From Treponema sp. UBA3870 (lineage in GTDB: Bacteria; Spirochaetota; Spirochaetia; Treponematales; Treponemataceae), in assembly GCA_002392275.1 (NCBI GenBank), contig DGGQ01000129.1:1-12176 (forward strand): DNA of 12,176 nt, read 5' to 3'. Under the pieces are notes generated by a model. It did no database searches, had not been told where the DNA came from, and was given only the letters and a program-made list of their open reading frames with translations. Shown here piece by piece: positions 6,468 through 12,176 of this stretch (the stretch's first letter is position 1; each line of letters opens with the position of its first letter). Both the position numbers and the translations under genes were made by a program.

Positions 6468-8069
6468 ATGGATTTTTTGAGCAGGCTGCCTATAGGCATT
6501 CAGGATTTTGAGAAGCTCCGCGAGGAGGGCTGTTTTTTTGTTGACAAGACCGGCCTCATGTACAAGCTGGTCCACAGCGGCAACGGGTATTTTTTCTGCC
6601 GGCCAAGGTATTTCGGAAAGACCATGCTCGTCTCGATGCTTGACGCTTATTTTAGGGGGCGGAGGGATCTGTTCGAGGGCCTTGCGATTGAGGGGATGGA
6701 GAAGGACTGGGAGAGCTGCGAGGTCCTGCGAGTGGATTTTTCCTCTGGTCTGTACACCGGCGAGGGGTCCATTGAGGCCGGCGTAGAGGCTTTCCTTTCC
6801 AGGCACGAGGAGCTGTATGGGAGGCCCAAGTGTCAGACGACCTATGGGCGCAGGTTTGAGCGCATTATCCAGGAGGCCTACAGGAAGTCTGGCAAGCCGG
6901 TCGCGGTTCTTGTTGACGACTACGACAAGCCAGTTCTGGATGCGCTATTCACTGACATGGAGCCGCACAACATGGAGGTCCTTAGGGAATTTTATTCCGC
7001 GCTCAGGGGCAACGACTTCTATCTGAAATTCGTTTTCGTCACCGGCGTGACCAAATTTGCGAGCGTGAATATATTCAACGGGTCCAGCCAGCTCAAGGAC
7101 ATAAGCACCTACCCGGCGTTCGGTGACCTTTGCGGCTTTTCGGAGATGGACGTGCACAGGTTGCTTTCCAGCGCGAGGGATGGCTCGGGGGATTCCGCTT
7201 CAACGGTGGACGGAGATGCGGTGTTCTCCCTGATTGACCGGTGGTACGGTGGATACAGGTTTTCCGATGACGGCGACATGCTATTCAATCCCTACAGCGT
7301 TATGAACTGCCTTGACTTCAACGATGCCGATGCCTTCGCGTCCGGGGACATAAGGCACCAGTTCTGGATCCAGACGGGCCAGCCCAATGTCCTTGTCAAC
7401 ATGCTCAGGAAGAAGGGCTACGACATTTTCAGTATACTCTACGGGCTCAGGGTTGACCGCGAGGAGCTGATGGAGTACCGGTGGACGGAGGACGACCTTG
7501 TTCCCCTAATCTACCAGAGCGGATACCTCACACGGACGGGGGACGACGAGAACGGCACCGTCATGCTCGCCATGCCTAACGCGGAGATTGTCGAGGGCAT
7601 GGTGAAGGCTCTTCTTGCCGAATTTACCAGCGCGGGGACAATTTCCAGAAGCGGGGCCGAGATAGAGCAGCTGCGGGGTCTGCTTGCGTCAAGGAATGTC
7701 GCGGGGTTTGTCGCACGGTTTTGCTCGATGTTTGTTGGTGCGAACATGGGGCCGAGGCCGGACTATGAGTATATATACAAGCTGGTGTTCCATGTTGTGG
7801 CCAATCTTGTCGGCGATGACGTTTCCAGCGACACCAACTCCGACGTGATGTTTACCGTGGACGACGGGTCGGGCGGGTCGATTGGCTATGTCTTCCAGCT
7901 GAAGGCTGACAGGGGGATTGCCCTGGACGATGTGAAGGAGGACGCGTTCGCGAGGATTGAGGAGAAGGGGTTTGCCCAGCGGTTCAACGAGCGGGGAGTT
8001 CCTTGCAAGAAGGTTGTCATTGTGTTCGGCACAAAGAAGGGCGGGGTGACGGGATGGGCTGCAAGGTAG
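6468..8069 (+). CDS. AAA-ATPase-like protein with C-terminal PD-(D/E)XK nuclease-type domain (DUF1703 group)
   Basis: The 533-residue product opens with LPIGIQDFEKLREEG and VDKTGLMYKLV, the hallmark N-terminus of the AAA-ATPase-like family PF09820. Walker A is RPRYFGKT (residues 45-52, usual form RPRRFGKS) and Walker B is VLVDDYDKP (147-155). The last 80 residues resemble the family's PD-(D/E)XK nuclease domain (PF08011): Asp459 in SDVMF, then FQLKAD with Gln477 and Lys479 where most members have E-x-K. Length is normal for the family. The frame is open back to 6291, but the upstream 59 codons do not look like protein, so I start at ATG 6468; TTG 6477 is an alternative with better ribosome-site spacing. 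The family's function is not established; many copies occur in gut anaerobes and spirochaetes, and a role in defence or mobile DNA has been suggested. The end overlaps the next gene by 16 nt. GC is much higher than in the DNA to the left. Confidence 0.9.
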   Translation: MDFLSRLPIGIQDFEKLREEGCFFVDKTGLMYKLVHSGNGYFFCRPRYFGKTMLVSMLDAYFRGRRDLFEGLAIEGMEKDWESCEVLRVDFSSGLYTGEGSIEAGVEAFLSRHEELYGRPKCQTTYGRRFERIIQEAYRKSGKPVAVLVDDYDKPVLDALFTDMEPHNMEVLREFYSALRGNDFYLKFVFVTGVTKFASVNIFNGSSQLKDISTYPAFGDLCGFSEMDVHRLLSSARDGSGDSASTVDGDAVFSLIDRWYGGYRFSDDGDMLFNPYSVMNCLDFNDADAFASGDIRHQFWIQTGQPNVLVNMLRKKGYDIFSILYGLRVDREELMEYRWTEDDLVPLIYQSGYLTRTGDDENGTVMLAMPNAEIVEGMVKALLAEFTSAGTISRSGAEIEQLRGLLASRNVAGFVARFCSMFVGANMGPRPDYEYIYKLVFHVVANLVGDDVSSDTNSDVMFTVDDGSGGSIGYVFQLKADRGIALDDVKEDAFARIEEKGFAQRFNERGVPCKKVVIVFGTKKGGVTGWAAR

Positions 8070-10753
8070 GTCTTGGGGGCCTGTGTTTTCTTCTGGCATC
8101 CGGCATTCTGTTTTTTTCGTGCGGCAGGAAGTATGACTACGGAAATATAGATACCCCGGACGCGCTTGCCGGTTCTGGAGTCACTTCCCAGATTGTTGCT
8201 CCGGTTCTGTCTGGAAGCGTTCGCGTGGAGGCCGACTGGATGCTTGACTCCGAGGGGCTTGGAAGGGTTAGGTCCATGGTGGAGAGTTTCCCCGACAGGC
8301 TTGTGGAGCTTGACCTTGGTGGATGCCCGGTCCCTGCTGGAGAGTTTGGGGAGTCCACAATTGCCCCCGGCGCATTGGAAAATCTGGTCAACCTTGGATC
8401 CGTCGTTCTCCCCGGCTCCCTTTTGACTGTCCCGGCGTGCCTTTTCCGTGGGTGCATCAGCCTCAGGTCCGTGAGTCTTCCGGATGGACTGATTTCGATT
8501 GAGGGGCATCCGTTCGAGGGATGCGTGAGTCTCAGGGAAATCCATGCGGGGGCGAGTCCGCTTTACATTTTTTCGTATGCCGGGGACGGTCTTTCCCCGC
8601 CAGACATGGAGCCAAATCTCAAGTCCGTGGATGTCATGTGCGGCCAGAATTCTGTTGACTACGCTGGATGGTACCAGTTTTGCCTTGACTATACCAGGTC
8701 CATGGAGCCTAGAAAGGTTTCTTTTGCGGAAATCTGGGCGTCGTCGTTCGAGGATGGCTATGGTCCCGGGAATCTTGGAGACGGCGGCTGGGGGACATGG
8801 TTCGAGGGGGCCGCGGGTGACGGTGTCGGGCAGGAGATTGTCATGCACTTCACCAGGATGAATTCCGTGAGCTCAATTACATTCAGAAACGGAAACGGCA
8901 ACACCAAAAATTTCTGGAAGTCGAACCGCGTCAGGGATTTGGACATATATTTCGGGGACGAGGCCGAGCCGTTCAGGGTGACACTTGATGACACCTGCGA
9001 GGAGCAGACATTCCGTTTCCTCTACGGGCAGAGAAAGGTCATGCAGTACGACAAAATCAGGATGGCCATACGCTCCGTTTATCCCGGGGGAAAGGGGGAC
9101 GAAACCTGTGTCGCCGAGATTGCGGTGAACGACGAGGATATGGCGGACTATGTGGAGGATCCGTACACAAGGGGCATGGTCGAGTCTGTTCCGCAGCCTG
9201 ATGATGGGGAGACCGAAATCGAATACAGAATCTGGAGGCCTAGGGATTCGTATCCCGTCATGCTGATGTTCAATGCATCCAGACCAGCCGAGGACCTGGT
9301 GACGGACTCCCTGAGCTGCATGGTCTATGACGGAAGCGGGTGGACCCAGGCAAAGAAATCAATCTGGTCTCCTCTTGCCGATGTTGTCTCGGCGGCAGAA
9401 AAGAGTGGCAGGCGTACAGAGTTTTCGTTCCATTCCGACGGGGACGTTGACGGCGACTTTGATTTCAGGATCCAGCTGAAGCGTCGTGTCGAGCGATACA
9501 GGGATGCGGATTACGGGACCCCATATCTTTTTGATTTCGACGGCTCCAGATTTGTTGTGGGCGAGAACGCGGATTTTTCCATGAAGCGGGTCTCCGTCTC
9601 GACCGAAAGTTTTTTTTCGGAACTGGAGCTCATGGACCCCCGGGGTATATACAGGATAGATTTGCACGGGGAGCTTGGGAGCGATTTTTTTCAGAAGATG
9701 GGGGAGCTTCTTTCCGCTGGCAGCGAGCTTGCAATCAACAGGAACTACATCCTGAACATGTGGGGATGCACGTTCGCACCGGAGCTTAAGAGGACTCTTT
9801 TTCCCGACAGTATATGCGGATATTTTATCCAGCTTGTTCTTCCCGAAACCACCCGGCGGATTATGAGGTCTTCGGTTTCTGTTGCGGCCGACATTATTTC
9901 CATTCCGCCCGGCATTGAAAAAATAGAGGCGGGGGCTTTCGTTTCGTCCGGCGGCAGCCTTTACGATGTGTACATGAACAATTTCACGTTTGGCGAAAAA
10001 AATATGCAGAACGGGTACAGCGTTGACGGAAGGCTTCTCCTTGAGACCATCCCGGATTCTGGCGGAGCGAAAAGGGTTCTGCTATATTGTGGAAACGCCG
10101 ACGAGTTTTTTGGGGGCAATGTCTACTCAGGCTCCATCGTTCTTCCTGATTCTGTCACGGAGATTGCGCCTTACGCTTTTTATGGGGCGGACCTGGACGC
10201 GATAGTTTTTCCAAAAAACTTTTCTTCTGCCGGGGAAAAATGTTTTGACCTCGCCAGGGTTGAGCGCGTGGACCTTTCTGATGTCGACGTGGAGAAGTTT
10301 TCCATGGAGACGGTCCGGCAGCTTGGTGTTCTGCTTTCATCAAATCCGGGGGTATCGCTTGCCGGTGATTTTTATTGCGTGAGCGCGTCGGGAAAAATGA
10401 CGGACGGCCTTGTTGCGAAAATTGTTGACGAGCTGGAGGTTCGCAAAAACAGGAAGGTCTATCTTGATTTGGGGAACACATCCCTGGTTCTGAACGATGC
10501 CGAAAAAAAATTCAATCCGCTCCCGGAGATGTTTCTTTATGATTTCCAGAACCTCTACTGGGTCAGGATGGGGAGCTACAATTATTTTCCGCAGAACACT
10601 TGCCGCGACTGCCACCAACTCAGGTGTGTTGAATTCGTGCAGCGTCCTGACAGGATTGCGGAGCCTTCATTCAGGGGATGCCACGCAAGCGCTGTCGCTA
10701 TTGAGAATGGGAGAAGCTATCCGCTGTGGGAATATGCGCAGGGGAAGAAATAA
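8054..10753 (+). CDS. BspA-type leucine-rich-repeat lipoprotein with an internal galactose-binding-like domain
   Basis: The protein has 899 residues. The start at 8054 puts a type II signal peptide at the N-terminus: Lys4, a hydrophobic core, then lipobox FFSC with the lipidated Cys at 23, so it should be a membrane-anchored, probably surface-exposed lipoprotein. Upstream in-frame codons (from 8003) lie inside the previous gene and would spoil this signal. Residues about 78-175 carry LRR_5/BspA repeats such as NLGSVVLPGSLLTVPACLF and SLRSVSLPDGLISIEGHPFEGC. Residues 223-359 resemble a NADase-type glycan-binding (discoidin-like) domain: ASSFEDGYGPGNLGDGGWGTW, NRVRDLDIYF and a VYPGGKGDETCVAEI ending. 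After an unrecognised stretch (about 360-515), further BspA repeats appear (about 590-740 and 796-876, e.g. SIVLPDSVTEIAPYAFYGA). BspA-type proteins in oral and gut bacteria bind host matrix or other cells; adhesion is inferred here. A GGGGTGA site lies 4 nt before the start. Confidence 0.88.
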   Translation: MGCKVGLGGLCFLLASGILFFSCGRKYDYGNIDTPDALAGSGVTSQIVAPVLSGSVRVEADWMLDSEGLGRVRSMVESFPDRLVELDLGGCPVPAGEFGESTIAPGALENLVNLGSVVLPGSLLTVPACLFRGCISLRSVSLPDGLISIEGHPFEGCVSLREIHAGASPLYIFSYAGDGLSPPDMEPNLKSVDVMCGQNSVDYAGWYQFCLDYTRSMEPRKVSFAEIWASSFEDGYGPGNLGDGGWGTWFEGAAGDGVGQEIVMHFTRMNSVSSITFRNGNGNTKNFWKSNRVRDLDIYFGDEAEPFRVTLDDTCEEQTFRFLYGQRKVMQYDKIRMAIRSVYPGGKGDETCVAEIAVNDEDMADYVEDPYTRGMVESVPQPDDGETEIEYRIWRPRDSYPVMLMFNASRPAEDLVTDSLSCMVYDGSGWTQAKKSIWSPLADVVSAAEKSGRRTEFSFHSDGDVDGDFDFRIQLKRRVERYRDADYGTPYLFDFDGSRFVVGENADFSMKRVSVSTESFFSELELMDPRGIYRIDLHGELGSDFFQKMGELLSAGSELAINRNYILNMWGCTFAPELKRTLFPDSICGYFIQLVLPETTRRIMRSSVSVAADIISIPPGIEKIEAGAFVSSGGSLYDVYMNNFTFGEKNMQNGYSVDGRLLLETIPDSGGAKRVLLYCGNADEFFGGNVYSGSIVLPDSVTEIAPYAFYGADLDAIVFPKNFSSAGEKCFDLARVERVDLSDVDVEKFSMETVRQLGVLLSSNPGVSLAGDFYCVSASGKMTDGLVAKIVDELEVRKNRKVYLDLGNTSLVLNDAEKKFNPLPEMFLYDFQNLYWVRMGSYNYFPQNTCRDCHQLRCVEFVQRPDRIAEPSFRGCHASAVAIENGRSYPLWEYAQGKK

Positions 10754-10760
10754 ATTTTTT

Positions 10761-10765
10761 AGGAG
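10761..10765 (+). promoter_or_regulatory. Ribosome binding site of the beta-barrel gene
   Basis: AGGAG lies 6 nt before the ATG at 10772, inside the 18-nt gap after the lipoprotein stop codon. It fixes the start of the small gene. No promoter fits in the gap, so the gene is probably cotranscribed unless a promoter lies inside the lipoprotein gene. Confidence 0.75.
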
Positions 10766-10771
10766 TGTTCT

Positions 10772-11269
10772 ATGAGGAACAAAAAATTTTTGATTGTGTT
10801 TGCCGCGCTGGCTGTTTCTGTCTCGGCAGGCATGTTTGCGTCCGGGAGTGTCGGTATCGGTGTGCAGGGGGGGTATGTTCCTTCTCCGTTTGGATATGGT
10901 GACACTGCCATTACGTTCAAGATTCCGAATGTTCCGCCGGTGTTTGCAGTGAATGTCGGTATATGGAATAACCAGGTGCACAGGGTTGGAGCGACCGCAG
11001 ACTGGTGGCTTGCGAATCCAAATATCGTCGGAGTCCTGAACTGGTACTATGGTCCCGGTCTTGCGGCTGGCGCTACATTCAATGTGAGGGGCGACAGGGC
11101 CTGCGACCTTTATGTGGGTGGACGCTTTGTGGTTGGACTCAACGCATGGATTGTGGATTTCCTTGAAATCTATTTACAGGCGGCGGGGCAGGTTGGAATC
11201 GACACAAGCAATGACCATGTTTTTGACTGGGCAGTTCCAGTCAATCTTGGAATTCGCTTCTGGTTCTAG
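10772..11269 (+). CDS. Small outer-membrane beta-barrel protein (spirochaete DUF3996-like)
   Basis: This 165-residue protein starts with a Sec signal peptide: RNKK, a hydrophobic stretch, then candidate AxA-type cleavage sites around residues 19-24 (VSA or MFA). The mature part alternates polar and hydrophobic residues in strands separated by Gly and Pro turns, for example VGIGVQGGYVPSPFGYGD, YYGPGLAAGATFNV, LYVGGRFVVGLNAWIVDFLE and VPVNLGIRFWF. It ends in Phe, the usual C-terminal signal for outer-membrane assembly by the BAM machinery. Length and the glycine-rich strand pattern recall the small OmpX/DUF3996-type barrels of Borrelia and Treponema; the fold is more certain than the family name. 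The gene follows the lipoprotein by 18 nt and precedes a hairpin at 11277-11304. Its function is unknown; a structural or small-pore role is possible. Confidence 0.75.
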   Translation: MRNKKFLIVFAALAVSVSAGMFASGSVGIGVQGGYVPSPFGYGDTAITFKIPNVPPVFAVNVGIWNNQVHRVGATADWWLANPNIVGVLNWYYGPGLAAGATFNVRGDRACDLYVGGRFVVGLNAWIVDFLEIYLQAAGQVGIDTSNDHVFDWAVPVNLGIRFWF

Positions 11270-11276
11270 GGAATTG

Positions 11277-11304
11277 CTGGATAATCCATATTCTGATTAT
11301 TCAG
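11277..11304 (+). terminator. Hairpin after the beta-barrel gene, at the end of the convergent helicase gene
   Basis: CTGGATAATC (11277-11286) pairs with GATTATTCAG (11295-11304) in a 10-bp stem with one G-U pair and an 8-nt loop, starting 7 nt after the stop at 11269. The plus-strand sequence that follows is only moderately T-rich (AGTTTTCGTTGT), so termination may be imperfect. The stem includes the TAA of the convergent helicase gene (11299-11297). On the minus strand no T-run follows, so it mainly suits the plus-strand operon. Confidence 0.55.
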
Positions 11305-12175
11305 AGTTTTCGTTGTCCTGAATTTTTTTTATCGGCGCTCTGAAAGAAATTTTTCTGGGCGTCGATAGGCTTTCGAATTTTATTGAGAATGTTTTTGATT
11401 TTGCGTCAATTTCAGTTACCGTCCCCCTTCCCAAAATTGCGTGTCCAACTTCATCTCCAATTTTTATGTCGCCAATCTTTTCAAGAATTTCCAGGTCGCC
11501 CTCCGAAGTCTTGATGTAGGCCTTCGCGCGTCTTGTTATATCATCCGGCGGCGGTGATACTATGTCCAGATTTTTTTTGTCCATGTCGAAAATGAATCTC
11601 GATGGGAAGCGGAACCCGTCAGAATGTTTTTCTCCCTCGGCTTCGCTTATAAAAAGTCTCTCCCTTGCCCTTGTCGCTGCGACAAACGCCAGCCGTCTTT
11701 CTTCTTCCATAGCGGCCCTGCAGTCCGTTTTTTTTGATGGAAAAATATTTTCGTTCATCCCGCACATGAAAACGTTCTGGAATTCCAGTCCCTTTGCTGC
11801 GTGTACTGTCATAAGTCGGACAGCATTTTTTGTTGCCACCCTGTCTCCCGATGTGTACAGCGCGACATGTGAAAGATAATTTTCAAGCGAACATTCCTCC
11901 CCGCATGACGTTTCATATTCGTAGATTGACTGCTTCAGTTCCGCGAGATTGTCCAGCCTCTCCTGGCTGCCTTCCGTGCGGAGCATTTTTTCGTATCCGC
12001 TCTGGTCCAGGACGGATGCGAGAAGCTCCGAGATGGGCTGTTTTTCAAAGGTCGCTGCAAACCTGTCGATGAGCGCTATGAATTCCTTTGCTCCCGTGCA
12101 GATGAACAGCGAATCATTCAGGTTCTTTTTCAGCGCCGTATACAGGCTGCAGCCATTGGCTGCCGCGTACTCCGT
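11297..12175 (-). CDS. pcrA: UvrD/PcrA/Rep-type superfamily 1 DNA helicase, C-terminal part
   Basis: The frame is open from the right edge to TAA at 11299-11297, giving the last 292 residues; the N-terminal ATPase motifs lie outside. Motif V is VRLMTVHAAKGLEFQNVF (about 11827-11774) and motif VI, with the arginine finger, is EEERRLAFVAATRARERLF (about 11707-11651). The segment before them fits domain 2B/2A. The tail (IGDEVGHAILGRGTVTEID) resembles the Tudor-like C-terminal domain of PcrA/UvrD, which binds RNA polymerase in characterised homologues. The family unwinds DNA 3'-to-5' in nucleotide excision and mismatch repair and removes stalled complexes. PcrA is favoured over Rep by the C-terminal tail, but UvrD paralogues cannot be excluded. 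An internal ATG at 11986 is not the start because homology continues upstream of it. The gene is convergent with the beta-barrel gene, 27 nt between stops. Confidence 0.92.
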   Translation of the reverse strand, partial: TEYAAANGCSLYTALKKNLNDSLFICTGAKEFIALIDRFAATFEKQPISELLASVLDQSGYEKMLRTEGSQERLDNLAELKQSIYEYETSCGEECSLENYLSHVALYTSGDRVATKNAVRLMTVHAAKGLEFQNVFMCGMNENIFPSKKTDCRAAMEEERRLAFVAATRARERLFISEAEGEKHSDGFRFPSRFIFDMDKKNLDIVSPPPDDITRRAKAYIKTSEGDLEILEKIGDIKIGDEVGHAILGRGTVTEIDAKSKTFSIKFESLSTPRKISFRAPIKKIQDNENSE

Positions 12176-12176
12176 C

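Noticed and set aside
6306..6806. A 166-codon minus-strand frame opposite the start of the ATPase/nuclease gene.
   Set aside because: The plus strand carries clear family motifs over the same bases; the minus translation shows no family or ribosome site.
7886..8848. A 320-codon open frame on the minus strand.
   Set aside because: It lies opposite two well-supported plus-strand genes and spans their junction. Its translation is rich in Pro, Arg and His with no domain, typical of the antisense shadow of GC-rich coding DNA.

Overview
The window looks like part of the chromosome of a Treponema-like spirochaete with moderate GC in its core genes. Four things suggest this: a BspA-type leucine-rich-repeat lipoprotein with the repeat style common in treponemes, a small outer-membrane beta-barrel of spirochaete type ending in Phe, a 'RPR.FGK' AAA-ATPase/nuclease gene of the kind found in many copies in host-associated spirochaetes and Bacteroidetes, and a PcrA-type helicase with the usual C-terminal tail. 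The genus call is an inference from protein style; no rRNA or other phylogenetic marker is present.

Layout. (1) 1-475, minus strand: the N-terminal 158 codons of a ParA-family ATPase, running off the left edge, with a good sigma70-type promoter at 505-532. (2) 625-1832: an IS4-superfamily insertion sequence with 11-bp perfect terminal inverted repeats; its transposase is broken by frameshifts, an in-frame stop and an internal deletion. (3) About 1833-6230: some 4.4 kb of AT-rich DNA without a credible intact gene. It holds a probable decayed IS3-type transposase on the minus strand (about 2050-2660), unrecognised fragments, and between 5344 and 6060 four copies of a palindrome AAGTTTGTT-N-AACAAACTT. 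(4) 6230-6467: a leader with four GTTAC-centred repeats, a GC-rich hairpin and a -10-like TATAAT just ahead of the next gene. (5) 6468-11269, plus strand, clearly higher GC: an AAA-ATPase-like/PD-(D/E)XK protein, a lipoprotein that overlaps it by 16 nt, and a small beta-barrel protein 18 nt further on, ending at a hairpin. (6) 11297-12176, minus strand: the C-terminal 292 codons of a UvrD/PcrA helicase, convergent with the beta-barrel gene.

How it fits together. Spacing suggests that the three plus-strand genes could be cotranscribed. The lipoprotein and beta-barrel are both envelope proteins, the first probably surface exposed and binding host or polysaccharide ligands. The ATPase/nuclease in front is unlike them in function, and the 16-nt overlap is the only visible link. 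The left half reads as a decaying accessory region (partition ATPase, dead IS elements, palindromes) next to a higher-GC block. The items most worth following up are the clustered palindromes, the repeat leader with ambiguous start at 6239-6480, the Q-x-K nuclease motif with overlapping lipoprotein, and the lipoprotein that combines BspA repeats with a galactose-binding-like domain.
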